Part shown: positions 15,054-23,199 of the stretch, in pieces
Numbering within the stretch: the first letter of the stretch is position 1
How the letters are laid out: each line of letters begins with the position of its first letter
Assembly (NCBI RefSeq): GCF_000818195.1
Contig: NZ_JTHL01000002.1
Span: 103,348 to 144,508 of the forward strand
DNA length: 41,161 bases
Source of the DNA: Streptomyces sp. 150FB
GTDB taxonomy: Bacteria > Actinomycetota > Actinomycetes > Streptomycetales > Streptomycetaceae
Direction: 5' to 3'
The notes under the pieces: generated by a model
Seen by the model: the letters and a program-made list of their open reading frames with translations, nothing else
The model's database searches: none
What the model was told of the DNA's origin: nothing
Made by a program: the position numbers and the translations under genes

Positions 15054-16259
15054 ATGGCCACGCAACCCACGACACTGCACCTCGACATCAGCAACGCCCA
15101 CTTCCGCATGGACTCCGAGGAGGTGCTGAAGGCACGAGACGCCCACTGGTACGCACGTACGGATTGGGGCATCGCCGTCCTGCGCTACGAGGACAGCAGC
15201 GACCTCCTGAAGAGCCCCCTGTTGACGCAAGGATCGGCCAAGTGGCCCGCTCAGCACGAGGTCGTCGAAGGACGCTTCGACGAGTGGTGGCAGAAGACCC
15301 TGCTGGTGCTGGAGGGCGGCGAGCACAACAGGATTCGCCGCTTGGTGAACCCCGCCTTCTCGCCTCGCCGGATAGCGCCCCTGCACGCGAAGTTCCAGGA
15401 CCTGGCGGACGGCTTGGTGGACGAGTGGATCGAGGACGGGCGCACCGAGTTCGCGAGCCGGTTCGCCGCACCGTACGCGACCAGGATTCTGTGCGTGATG
15501 CTGGGCATCGACGAGAACGACTGGAAGAAGATCCACGAACTCGCCTCTACGATCGGCCTCGGCCTCGGCATCACCATCCAGGAGAACATCGCCCGGATCG
15601 ACCAGGCCATCGTCGAGCTAACCGAGTACGCCGAGTCTCTGGTCCGCAGCCGCAGGGAGTCCCCTAAGGGCGACATCCTGAGCACCCTTGTGGACGCGAG
15701 GGACGAGGACGCGGGCAAGCTTTCCGACAAGGAGCTCATCAACCTCATCATCCTGTTGATCTTCGCGGGCATCGACACGACCCGGAACCAACTGGCCCTG
15801 AGCGTCGAGGCGTTTTCCAAGCAGCCCGACCAGTGGGAGAAGCTGGCATCGGACCCCGAGCGCTACTCCGCCGCGGCGGTCGAGGAGGCGCTGCGCGTCA
15901 ACCCGATCGGCCGCTGGATCTCGCGCGAAGCGGCGGAGACGTTCCAGTACAAGGAGCGCACGATCGAGAAGGGGACCACGCTCCACCTCTTCACCATGAC
16001 GTCGGCCACCGACCCGGCCGCGTTCGACGACCCTGACCGCATCGACCTCGACGCCGAGCGCTCCCCGCACTTCGCGTTCGGCGGCGGACTGCACCACTGC
16101 CTTGGGCACTTCGTCGCCCGTGCGGACATCGGCGTGGCCCTCTCGACGCTGGCCACGCGGCTGACCGACCTGCACGTGGGGGAGGACGCCGAGTGGCTGC
16201 CCGACTCCGGCAACACGGGGGCGGTCGCGCTGCCCATCACGTTCACCTCGCGTTCCTAA
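15054..16259 (+). CDS. Cytochrome P450 (bacterial class I)
   Basis: 401 residues, soluble. I-helix FAGIDTTRN (237-245) with the acid/alcohol proton relay replaced by Asp-Thr, ExxR as EEALR (277-281), and the haem loop FAFGGGLHHCLGHF with Cys349 as iron ligand. Electron donors are the next two genes, so the cluster is self-sufficient for oxidation. Likely reactions are hydroxylation or desaturation of the cluster intermediate, possibly while carrier-bound. The substrate cannot be read from sequence. ATG 15054 lies 60 nt after the EctA stop. Confidence 0.92.
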   Translation: MATQPTTLHLDISNAHFRMDSEEVLKARDAHWYARTDWGIAVLRYEDSSDLLKSPLLTQGSAKWPAQHEVVEGRFDEWWQKTLLVLEGGEHNRIRRLVNPAFSPRRIAPLHAKFQDLADGLVDEWIEDGRTEFASRFAAPYATRILCVMLGIDENDWKKIHELASTIGLGLGITIQENIARIDQAIVELTEYAESLVRSRRESPKGDILSTLVDARDEDAGKLSDKELINLIILLIFAGIDTTRNQLALSVEAFSKQPDQWEKLASDPERYSAAAVEEALRVNPIGRWISREAAETFQYKERTIEKGTTLHLFTMTSATDPAAFDDPDRIDLDAERSPHFAFGGGLHHCLGHFVARADIGVALSTLATRLTDLHVGEDAEWLPDSGNTGAVALPITFTSRS

Positions 16260-16284
16260 ACCGCGCTTCCGATCGGAGGAGACC

Positions 16285-16482
16285 ATGAAGATCACTGTTG
16301 ACGAGGTCAAGTGCCAGAACCACGGCCTGTGCGCCATCTCGGCGCCGGATCACTTCGAGCTCGACGCCGACGGGAAGCTGGCGTACCAGGAGACGTTCGA
16401 CGAGGAAAGCCTCGACGCGATCGAGGACGCCATCGACTCGTGCCCCTTGCAGGCGATCGTCATGGACCGTGACGCCGCATGA
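16285..16482 (+). CDS. [3Fe-4S] ferredoxin for the P450
   Basis: 65 residues. Cluster ligands Cys10, Cys16 and Cys53 in KCQNHGLC and SCPLQAI. The CxxHGxC spacing with His in place of a fourth Cys marks the three-iron ferredoxins that serve actinobacterial P450s. A good ribosome binding site (GGAGGAG) precedes ATG 16285. The stop overlaps the reductase start. Confidence 0.92.
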   Translation: MKITVDEVKCQNHGLCAISAPDHFELDADGKLAYQETFDEESLDAIEDAIDSCPLQAIVMDRDAA

Positions 16483-17720
16483 CTGGCGCAGCGCCGCGCA
16501 TCGGCATCGTCGGCTCCGGCATAGCCGGCCTGCGGGCAGCCCAATCGGTCCTCACTTGCGAAACCGGTGCCAGGATCACCGTCTTCGGGGACGAGGCCCA
16601 CCGCACGTACAGCCGGCCAGGTCTCACGAAGAAGCGCTACCCGCCGTCGGCCGACCTCAGAGCGGCCATCACCGAGGACCTGAGGGTCAAGGGGGCCGAG
16701 ACCAGCGCGCTCGACTGGCACCTCGGCACCCGCGTTGAGGCGGCGGACCTGCGCGGCAGGGTCCTCCACCTGAGCACCGGCGGAACGTTCGCCTACGACG
16801 GCCTGGTAGTCGCCTCGGGAGTACGCCCGCGGACCGCCGTCCGCGACGACGAGGAGTGCGCCTCGCACGCGCACAGGACGCTGCGCGGCCTGGACGACGC
16901 GCACTCCATCCACCAGGAGCTCCATAGGAGAGAGGTGGTGACGATCGCGGGCGCCGGGTTCGTCGCGTGCGAACTGGCCTCGTTGGCCAAGGAGTACGGC
17001 TGCGACGTGGTCATGCTCGAAGCGATGAGGCACGGGCCCTTCGAGAACATCCTGGGCGAGGACGTCGCGCGAGCGCTCGGACGCTGGGTCACCGCGAACG
17101 GCGTCACCCTGCTGACAGGCGAGGCGGCGAAGGAGCTCCTCTGCGACCGCTCGGGAAGGCGCTCCGGAGGCGGACACTCGGCGTCGCCTCCCGGGGCGGC
17201 GTCCGAACGACCGCTCTTCATCGAGGCCATCGGCAGCGTTCCCAACGTGGAATGGCTGGACGGGAACGGCCTGGATCTGTCTGACGGGGTACGGGTCGAC
17301 GAGTATATGCGCGTACTGGAGTGCGAGGGCGTTTTCGCAGCCGGCGACATCGCCCGCTATCCCGACCCGTGGGGCACAGAAAGGCTAACCCGAATGGAAT
17401 TCTGGAAAAATGCGATTGACACCGGCAATATCGCCGGGAAGGCGCTAGCGTCGTCTCTGGGATACGGATCGAAGATGACCCGGATCGCATACTTCCCCAG
17501 CATGTCTACCGAAGTATTCGGACTTCGCATCCAGATCGCGGGGAAACCCAGGAACGCGGACTCCGTGGAGATCGTTCGCGGTGACCTCGAGCGCCCCGGT
17601 GATGGAGTCCTCGTCACGTACCTGCAGGAGAGCGCGATCGTCGGGGCGGCCTACCTGGACAAAGGGGCCCAGTTCAACCGCCTCTACATCGAGCTCCTGA
17701 AGTCGCTGAAAACGCGCTAG
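16479..17720 (+). CDS. FAD-dependent ferredoxin reductase
   Basis: 413 residues, two-dinucleotide-binding flavoprotein. The FAD fold opens with RIGIVGSGIAGLRAAQ. The family's proline region is TYSRPGLTK. The NAD(P)H site is VTIAGAGFVACELASLAKEY, and FAAGDIARYPD is the second FAD motif. It passes electrons from NAD(P)H to the ferredoxin and so to the P450. Residues 220-250 hold a Ser/Gly/Arg-rich insertion (SGRRSGGGHSASPPG) unlike the tight turn usual in this family. Overlaps the ferredoxin by 4 nt. Confidence 0.9.
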   Translation: MTGAAPRIGIVGSGIAGLRAAQSVLTCETGARITVFGDEAHRTYSRPGLTKKRYPPSADLRAAITEDLRVKGAETSALDWHLGTRVEAADLRGRVLHLSTGGTFAYDGLVVASGVRPRTAVRDDEECASHAHRTLRGLDDAHSIHQELHRREVVTIAGAGFVACELASLAKEYGCDVVMLEAMRHGPFENILGEDVARALGRWVTANGVTLLTGEAAKELLCDRSGRRSGGGHSASPPGAASERPLFIEAIGSVPNVEWLDGNGLDLSDGVRVDEYMRVLECEGVFAAGDIARYPDPWGTERLTRMEFWKNAIDTGNIAGKALASSLGYGSKMTRIAYFPSMSTEVFGLRIQIAGKPRNADSVEIVRGDLERPGDGVLVTYLQESAIVGAAYLDKGAQFNRLYIELLKSLKTR

Positions 17721-17782
17721 CCCTATCGACCTCACCTCATTTGTCATAGCACCAAGATTCGAGAACGATCAGGAGGAACATC

Positions 17783-18193
17783 ATGCAGGTTCGTAGGATT
17801 TCGGAGATCGAAGGTACTGACCGCGATGTCACGGCGGCGAGCGGCGCGTGGCGCAGCAAGCGCATCCTGCTGGCTTCGGATGGATTCGGGTACTCGGTTT
17901 CCGAGACCGTCGTGTACGCCGGAACCGAGACCGACATCTGCTACGCGAACCACGTGGAAGCCGTCTTCTGCATCTCCGGGAAGATGATTCTGGTCGACCG
18001 CGACGAGAACAAGGAACACGTCATAACGCCCGGCACTCTCCACATCCTGGACGACGCCGACAACCACACGATCAAGCCGATCGAGGACAGCACGTTCCTG
18101 TGCATCTTCACCCCGGCCCTCACCGGCCGTGAGGACCACGACGAGAACGGGGTCTATCCGCTGCTGACGGACGAGGTGGTGGAGGCCAAGTAG
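17783..18193 (+). CDS. ectC: EctC-like ectoine synthase (cupin) with substituted metal ligand
   Basis: 136 residues, full length. EctC is an iron-dependent cupin that closes N-acetyl-diaminobutyrate to the tetrahydropyrimidine ectoine. Family signatures: EGTDRDV, SKRILLASDGFGYS, VYAGTET, YANHVEAV, TPGTL and LTGREDHDENGVYPLL. Of the three iron ligands, Glu59 (NHVEAV) and His95 (DNHT) are present, but the usual Tyr of PGTMYLLDG is His87 (PGTLHILDD). The Trp of MWYANH is Cys53, and the His before ETV is Ser40, both in or near the substrate pocket. The core is therefore kept but the pocket is changed. ATG 17783 follows AGGAGG. Last gene before a terminator hairpin. Confidence 0.88.
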   Translation: MQVRRISEIEGTDRDVTAASGAWRSKRILLASDGFGYSVSETVVYAGTETDICYANHVEAVFCISGKMILVDRDENKEHVITPGTLHILDDADNHTIKPIEDSTFLCIFTPALTGREDHDENGVYPLLTDEVVEAK

Positions 18194-18220
18194 GCCGCGC
18201 CGCGACCCCGCGCACCCCTG

Positions 18221-18250
18221 GAGTCTCCGCCAGGCCACTGGCGGGGACTC
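18221..18250 (+). terminator. Hairpin after the ectC-like gene
   Basis: GAGTCTCCGCCAG and CTGGCGGGGACTC pair over 13 bp (one G-U) around a 4-nt loop, 27 nt after the stop. It should end the operon beginning near 8874. Confidence 0.7.
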
Positions 18251-18344
18251 GGCGTCACCGCGTCCGGGACGGCCCCGGCCGGGGTGCCTCGGGACCGGCC
18301 GGGTAGGTGCGCACGATCATGGATCTGCCAGAAGGGAGCCTACA

Positions 18345-19118
18345 GTGAAAGTCCTATGGCTCACCGCCCACCCCGAACCCCGTTCCCTGAACGGCTCCTT
18401 GTACCGCGACGGTGTCCAACACCTCCTGGACCAGGGGCGCGAGGTGCGCACCAGCGACCTGTACGCGATGAAGTTCGACCCGGTCGTCAGGGCCAGTGAC
18501 TTCTCCCACCCCGACGGCGAGCGGCTGTTCGTCGGCAGCGCGGCCCAGCAGGCCTTCGAACGGGGTGCGTTGTCCCCTGACATCGCCGTCGAACACGACA
18601 AGTTGTCCTGGGCGGACACGCTCGTCGTGCAGTTCCCGTTGTGGTGGTACGGAATGCCGGCCATCCTCAAGGGCTGGTTCGACCGCGTCTTCGTCGGCGG
18701 GTTCGCCTTCGGCGTCCGCGACGCCCGGGGGCGCCAAGTGCGCTACGGCGAGGGAGCGCTCGCGGGTAAGCGCGCGATGGTCGTCGTCAGTGCCGGTGCT
18801 CGGGAGGCGAGCCTCGGCCCTCGCGGCGTCAACGGTGAGCTCAACGACCTGCTCTTCCCTCTCCAGCACGGCACGCTGTGGTACGCAGGGATCGAGGTCC
18901 TGCCCCCGCTGCTCGTCCACGGAGCCGACCGTGTGGACGAGGCCGCGTACGCCTTCCACGCGAACGTCCTGCGCCAGCGTCTCGAGGACCTTCCGTACAC
19001 CGGGCCGCTGCCGTTCCGCCACCAGAACGGCGGCGACTACGACGAGGACCTGGTCCTGCGCCCCGAACTCAACCCGCACGCCACAGGGATCGCCGCCCAC
19101 TACCGCACTGAGAGCTGA
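18345..19118 (+). CDS. NAD(P)H-dependent flavin oxidoreductase, NQO1/MdaB type
   Basis: 257 residues of the flavodoxin-like quinone reductase family. The FMN/FAD loop is LTAHPEPRSLNGSLYRDG, followed by DTLVVQFPLWWYGMPAILKG and WFDRVFVGGFAFG, both diagnostic. It reduces quinones or related acceptors with two electrons using NAD(P)H. GTG 18345 is preceded by GAAGGGAG. It has its own leader after the terminator, so it may be expressed separately. It may reduce an oxidised cluster intermediate, detoxify, or simply flank the cluster. Confidence 0.88.
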   Translation: MKVLWLTAHPEPRSLNGSLYRDGVQHLLDQGREVRTSDLYAMKFDPVVRASDFSHPDGERLFVGSAAQQAFERGALSPDIAVEHDKLSWADTLVVQFPLWWYGMPAILKGWFDRVFVGGFAFGVRDARGRQVRYGEGALAGKRAMVVVSAGAREASLGPRGVNGELNDLLFPLQHGTLWYAGIEVLPPLLVHGADRVDEAAYAFHANVLRQRLEDLPYTGPLPFRHQNGGDYDEDLVLRPELNPHATGIAAHYRTES

Positions 19119-19170
19119 GCTTGTTCTTTAACCACCGCGCGGAGACTGGTTGGTCTGGAACTCTGGAGAC

Positions 19171-19215
19171 ATGACGTATCGCATCGAGTCCGATGAGGCA
19201 CTGGCTGAGCTCTAG
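19171..19215 (+). pseudogene. Possible N-terminal scrap of a RelE-type toxin
   Basis: ATG 19171, behind GGAG, reads MTYRIESDEALAEL and stops. The opening resembles Streptomyces RelE/ParE toxins (MTYRIEF), but only 14 residues remain and the match may be chance. Confidence 0.2.
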
Positions 19216-21164
19216 AGCCAGCGGTCGTACCAGGCGCGGATGCGCCGGAGGGCGTCCAGTTGGTGGGCGCGCTCGTGGAGTCCGTGGCCCTCGCGGGGAT
19301 AGACGACGAACTCGTGCTCCACCCCGAAGTGTCGCAGCGCGCGATGGAAGTGGATCGCCTGGCCGAGCGGGACGTTGGTGTCCTCCTCGCCGTGCAGGAT
19401 CAGTACCGGAGTACGGATCCTGGAGGCGTAGGAGATCGGGCTGTGCCGGTCGTGAACGTGTGGTCCTGGGCCCTCCCAGTCGGTGCTGCCGCCGAGCGCC
19501 GCGTCGAGGATCCCCCAGTCGCCGGTCCCCGCCTGCATGCCCCAGTCGCTGATGCCCGCGCCGGTGATGGCGGCCTTGAACCGGTCCGACTGTCCTATCG
19601 CCCAGGCTGCCATGAAGCCGCCATGGCTCCAGCCGGAGATTCCCAGGCGTTCGGGGTCGGCGATTCCCTCCGCGACCAGCAGGTCGATGCCGCTGAGGAT
19701 GTCGGTCCACTCGTCGCCGCCGACCGCACCCGCGACCATGGCGGCGAACTCGTGGCCGTGGCCCGAGCCGCCTCGGGGGTTGGGCAGGAAGACCGCGTAC
19801 CCCGCGGTCGCCAGCCACTGGCCGGAGTCGATCGCATTGATGGTGAACTCGTCGGCGTAGCGGGCGTAAGGGCCGCCGTTGACCACGGTGACGAGCGGAA
19901 ATGGTCCGTTGTCCCGGGTGAGGCCGGCCGGCAGGATCAGTAGTCCGTCCAACTGGATTCCGTCGGAGGCCTGGTAGCTGAGGCGCTCCTGGCCACCCCA
20001 GCGAATCCTGCGTAGTTCGGGCCTAGTGTCGCTGAGCCGGAGCAGTGGCCCGCCGACGGGTCCCGCGTGGACGTTCTTCGGTTCGTACGCAGTGCTCCTC
20101 AGTAGGGCGAGGGTTTCCCCGGAGCGGCTCGCGGTGAGCCTGGCGAGCGTGCCGGGGGCGGAGGACAACTTATGGAATCGCAGGGACTGCCGGTCGAGCC
20201 GGTACAGCGCGGTGTCCAGCCCGTCGGCGAACAGCGCAAGCGGGGGCCCGTCCGCGACCTGTACCAGCTCGGTGGGGCTGACGGACATGCCGGCGGTGAG
20301 GTTGCGGTGTTCGAGGGCGGGGCCGGTCGTGGGCGGGACGGTGTCGATCACGGCGAGCCCGCCGACCGAGTACGGAGGGGTCACGGCCAGGTGCGCAAGA
20401 TGCCAGACGCCGTCATGGTTCCACCAGACCGGGGACCCGGCCTCGACCCCGACCGGGCCCAGGTCCTGGACGGCTGCCGTGCCCGGGTCAACCAGGTGCA
20501 GCTCCGCCGTCATGACGCCGGGGTCAAGTTCGGGGGTAGACCAGCTCAGCACCGCCAGCGGGCCGCCGTCCGGACGCTGGGCCAGCTCAGCCACATGACG
20601 GTCACCAAGGCCATAGACAGTGCGGAGCTTGCCGGTGGCCAGGTCGAGGAGACGCAGCCGGGTGACGGGGAGGTGCTCGCCCCAGACCTTGGCATCGTCG
20701 CGCTCGGCCTCCCGGCGTTCGTCTTCGACGGTAGGTTCGTCCTCAGCGAGCAGGGCGACGGTGCGGCCGTCGGCGAGCGGGCAGTGGTCAGAGATTCCGC
20801 CGCGCCATCTGGTCAGGGCCTCGACCCCGGCGACACCCTCGCTGCCGTCCACAAGGATCCGCTGAAGTTGGGCGGTGCCCCGCTCCCCGCGGTCGGAAGT
20901 GAAGAAGAGGGAGGCCGAGTCCGGCGCCCACTTCGGGGCGAGGTCGCGGGCCGTGCCGTCGGTCAGCCTGCGGGGGGTGGTGCTGCCGTCCGCGGCAGCG
21001 ACCCAGATAGAGCCGTGCGGACGCCCGTCCTTTCCACCGTTCGCGACCACTCCGTGAGCGACCAGGCGGCCGTCCGACGAGATGGCCGGTGCCACGGCGG
21101 CGGCGACATCCACCACCAATTCGGCGGTAAGCGGGTCGGTCGGGTTGGGAGCCGGGTGCGGCAT
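19212..21164 (-). CDS. S9-family peptidase (prolyl-oligopeptidase type)
   Basis: 650 residues. The N-terminal two thirds form a beta-propeller (VDVAAAVAPAISSDGRLVAH, WAPDSASLFFTSDRG, and similar blades). The C-terminal alpha/beta-hydrolase carries the triad: Ser in GISGWSHGGFMAAW, Asp in HGEEDTNVP and His in YPREGHGLHE. It hydrolyses short peptides or related amides, probably in the cytosol; no signal peptide is seen. I prefer ATG 21164 (MPHPAPNPTD), which has GAAAGG upstream, over ATG 21203. It is convergent with the cluster and transcribed alone. It may mark the cluster border or act on a peptide product; I favour a border gene. Confidence 0.9.
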   Translation of the reverse strand: MPHPAPNPTDPLTAELVVDVAAAVAPAISSDGRLVAHGVVANGGKDGRPHGSIWVAAADGSTTPRRLTDGTARDLAPKWAPDSASLFFTSDRGERGTAQLQRILVDGSEGVAGVEALTRWRGGISDHCPLADGRTVALLAEDEPTVEDERREAERDDAKVWGEHLPVTRLRLLDLATGKLRTVYGLGDRHVAELAQRPDGGPLAVLSWSTPELDPGVMTAELHLVDPGTAAVQDLGPVGVEAGSPVWWNHDGVWHLAHLAVTPPYSVGGLAVIDTVPPTTGPALEHRNLTAGMSVSPTELVQVADGPPLALFADGLDTALYRLDRQSLRFHKLSSAPGTLARLTASRSGETLALLRSTAYEPKNVHAGPVGGPLLRLSDTRPELRRIRWGGQERLSYQASDGIQLDGLLILPAGLTRDNGPFPLVTVVNGGPYARYADEFTINAIDSGQWLATAGYAVFLPNPRGGSGHGHEFAAMVAGAVGGDEWTDILSGIDLLVAEGIADPERLGISGWSHGGFMAAWAIGQSDRFKAAITGAGISDWGMQAGTGDWGILDAALGGSTDWEGPGPHVHDRHSPISYASRIRTPVLILHGEEDTNVPLGQAIHFHRALRHFGVEHEFVVYPREGHGLHERAHQLDALRRIRAWYDRWL

Positions 21165-21204
21165 ACGGACGGCCTTTCGCTCGTCGGTGAGGCAAACGGA
21201 CATC

Positions 21205-21341
21205 CTGTCGCACTGTCGAGCCGATGTCAGTGGCCTCCCGGCGGATGGGGTCGGGTGAGCAGTCGTGCAGGAGAACGCGGATCCCGGGGTCGTAGGGGTG
21301 CCGGTTGAACTCGGGCACGTCCGGATGGCGTCTCGGCACCT
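21205..21341 (-). other. Short coding-like stretch upstream of the S9 peptidase, unassigned
   Basis: Reading leftward from GTG 21339, about 45 residues look like protein (PEFNRHPYDPGIRVLLHDCS, PIRREATDIGS) with strong third-position GC. The frame then runs into the peptidase gene out of phase. It could be a truncated gene or an upstream peptide. I recognise no family. Confidence 0.25.
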
Positions 21342-21415
21342 GAAGCGTCGCCGCGACGTTCCTCTCCCGCGTCTGACGGTCTCCCTCCGGGTGCTGGCCG
21401 AAGGGCCGGCCGCCT

Positions 21416-21616
21416 TCAGCCTGTCAGGTCGGTCCCCGCCGACGGATGGCCCTCCCGTACGGAGGCGCTCTCACGGCCCAGACGGCGGTCGGGGAGCGGC
21501 TGCACGGCGAGCGCGGCGCACAACGGGCCCCAGCCTGACGGCGGGTAGCGCCGCGGGAGAGGCACGGCTGCCAGGGCTTTGATGAGGCGGCCGAGCGGAC
21601 TGTCGGTTCTGAGCAC
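21416..21616 (-). CDS. Possible 66-aa protein downstream of the HNH nuclease
   Basis: GTG 21616 lies 9 nt past the stop of the nuclease gene on the same strand. Codon use is typical of the region, and the middle reads SGWGPLCAALAVQPLPDR. It would be co-transcribed with the nuclease. No signal peptide and no known motif. It may be a real small protein or a decayed tail. Confidence 0.35.
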   Translation of the reverse strand: MLRTDSPLGRLIKALAAVPLPRRYPPSGWGPLCAALAVQPLPDRRLGRESASVREGHPSAGTDLTG

Positions 21617-21625
21617 GGGTCCCGC

Positions 21626-22294
21626 CTACGGGGCGGGTTCGTAGACGACGGTGGTGGTGGGGCATTCCTGGGCGAGCGCGAGGAGCGCCTGGCGCTCGAC
21701 GGGGTCGACGGCCAGGCCCCAGCGGGACTTGGTGCCGGCCCAGGTCGCGGCGTAGGCGCAGCGGTAAGAGCCGTCCGAGGGCAGCCATTCCGCCGGGTCC
21801 TTGTCTGATTTGCTGCGATTCGAGGCGGCGGAGACCGCGATCAGGGTGTCCGGGCTGCCCTGGTCGTTCGCGTACGCCTCCCGCCGGGCCGCGCTCCACG
21901 GTGTCTGCTCGGAGTCATACACCTCCGCCAGTGGTACGAAATGGTCGACGTCCAGGCGGCCGGCGTCAACGACGACCTGGTCGTCGTAGGCGCTGTGCCA
22001 GGTGCCGCCGGTGATTTTGCAGCCGGCTCCGACCTGCGGGGCGGTGACGGCCTCGGAGAGGATGACCTCCCGGCGGGTGTCGCAGCCGTCTGCGAGGTCC
22101 AAGCCGCGGTTCCAGTGCTTGTACAAGTCCCTCTTGTAGCCGGTCCGGTGCTCCTCCGCGACGGGGAGCTGGGTGACGGCCTGGCGGAGGGTGGTGGTCA
22201 CAGGGGCCGGGACCGATGCGGCGGCGGCCGGGGCGGTGGGGGTCAGTACGGACACGGCGAGAGCGGCGGCAGCGAGGCCGCGAAGGATGTTCAC
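21626..22294 (-). CDS. Secreted HNH-family nuclease (DUF1524-like)
   Basis: 222 residues. GTG 22294 opens a signal peptide (MNILRGLAAAALAVSVLTPT then APAAAA), so the enzyme is exported. The nuclease core is RLDVDHFVPLAEVYDS, the DH-x-P-L form of the HNH site. NDQGSPDTLIAVSAASNRSK supplies the Asn, and Cys pairs (DGCDTRR/GAGCK, YRCAY/QECPT) probably form disulfides outside the cell. It cuts DNA or RNA in the medium or envelope. Such genes are common and single in Streptomyces. It diverges from the HTH gene at 22426, sharing an upstream region with two 17-bp palindromes. Confidence 0.85.
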   Translation of the reverse strand: MNILRGLAAAALAVSVLTPTAPAAAASVPAPVTTTLRQAVTQLPVAEEHRTGYKRDLYKHWNRGLDLADGCDTRREVILSEAVTAPQVGAGCKITGGTWHSAYDDQVVVDAGRLDVDHFVPLAEVYDSEQTPWSAARREAYANDQGSPDTLIAVSAASNRSKSDKDPAEWLPSDGSYRCAYAATWAGTKSRWGLAVDPVERQALLALAQECPTTTVVYEPAP

Positions 22295-22378
22295 GGGGAT
22301 AGTCGTAGCGGTCCGTGCTCCCGGCTCAGGCCCGGATGACGCCGCATTCACCCGACCGGGCGCGCACAAGTACCCAAT

Positions 22379-22395
22379 GTCAGCGTTCCGCTGAC
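22379..22395. promoter_or_regulatory. 17-bp palindrome, copy 1
   Basis: GTCAGCGTTCCGCTGAC, 7-bp arms around TTC. Divergent region between the HNH nuclease and the HTH gene. Confidence 0.7.
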
Positions 22396-22405
22396 AGCCC
22401 GTCGG

Positions 22406-22422
22406 GTCAGTGGAACGCTGAC
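22406..22422. promoter_or_regulatory. 17-bp palindrome, copy 2, just before the HTH start codon
   Basis: GTCAGTGGAACGCTGAC; 16 of 17 positions equal the reverse complement of copy 1, spaced 27 bp centre to centre. It ends 3 nt before ATG 22426. Confidence 0.7.
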
Positions 22423-22425
22423 GCC

Positions 22426-23199
22426 ATGACGATGGACTACGCAGCACGGCGCCATGCCCGGAACACAGCGGAGAAGCTGCTCCGGGAGCGCTACAACGAC
22501 GGACGCGAGTTCATTGATCCGACGGAAGCGATGAGAGCGGTCCGTGCGGCGGCGTACGGGTATTCGGCCCGGCAGGGAGAGAGGTCGCAGGAGGTCCCGG
22601 CGGAGGACATCCTGGCCGCCCTGTCGCAACTGGGCGAAGCCCGCGACCAGATGGACGCTCTGGAGTCCGATCTGATCCGCGCCGCCCGCATGCGCGAGGC
22701 CCCGTGGGGCGCGGTCGCCCAGGCGCTGGGGCTGCGCACCCGGCAGTCCGCGGAAAGCCGGGCGCTTCGTCTGGAGCGGGCACAGAAGTCCGCGGACGGC
22801 ACCCGGGATGCTGCCGCCCAGCGCCAGGAGCGCAGGTGTCAGCGGAACGCTGACACCTGGTGTCTGGCGCGCGAGGACCGGATCCGGGAGGTCTGCGAGC
22901 GCCTGGTCGACGCCTCGGCGGCGTGGCCGCAGGAGGGAAATCCGTCGGTCGCGGCGTCCATGCACGCGCTGGCCGCCGCACTGGCGGCGGGCGCTGGGCC
23001 GGTGCGCCTGGCCGACGACCTGACCGGACTGCGATGGGCGGTCGCACCGTACGACGCACCATTCCTCGAGCCGGTGGGCAAGCAGGCCGCCGACGCCGCG
23101 CAGGCTCGCGACGCGATGCTGGAGCTGCTCGCCGAGCTGTCCGGCGTACGGTCCGGGCGGCTCACCTCCGACGGCACTCTCGCGTCAGCGGCCCTCTGA
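22426..23199 (+). CDS. HTH protein resembling Streptomyces 'HSP18 transcriptional regulator' family
   Basis: 257 residues. After an N-terminal helical part, the likely DNA-binding region reads ALESDLIRAARMREAPWGAV then AQALGLRTRQSAESRALRLE. This is the pattern of the Streptomyces proteins often called HSP18 regulators. The C-terminal half is helical and Ala-rich. Two copies of a 17-bp palindrome precede the start, and a longer 27-bp version sits inside the gene at 22833-22859, coding for part of a Cys/Arg-rich stretch (RRCQRNADTWCL). That layout suggests autoregulation. The last 60 codons are duplicated at 25204-25383. Targets beyond itself and the nuclease gene are unknown. Confidence 0.65.
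   Translation: MTMDYAARRHARNTAEKLLRERYNDGREFIDPTEAMRAVRAAAYGYSARQGERSQEVPAEDILAALSQLGEARDQMDALESDLIRAARMREAPWGAVAQALGLRTRQSAESRALRLERAQKSADGTRDAAAQRQERRCQRNADTWCLAREDRIREVCERLVDASAAWPQEGNPSVAASMHALAAALAAGAGPVRLADDLTGLRWAVAPYDAPFLEPVGKQAADAAQARDAMLELLAELSGVRSGRLTSDGTLASAAL
22833..22859. promoter_or_regulatory. Intragenic 27-bp palindrome, extended version of the 17-bp site
   Basis: 12-bp exact arms CAGGTGTCAGCG and CGCTGACACCTG around GAA. The central 17 bp (22838-22854) match the sites upstream of the same gene. Confidence 0.75.

Noticed and set aside
13133..18193. Interpretation as an ordinary ectoine osmolyte operon
   Set aside because: The genes are split by a P450 system, preceded by ligase/carrier/decarboxylase genes, and two of the four ect-like enzymes carry changes at key residues.
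19171..19215. Toxin-antitoxin locus at the cluster's right end
   Set aside because: Only 14 residues resemble a RelE-type start and no antitoxin is present; kept only as a low-confidence scrap.
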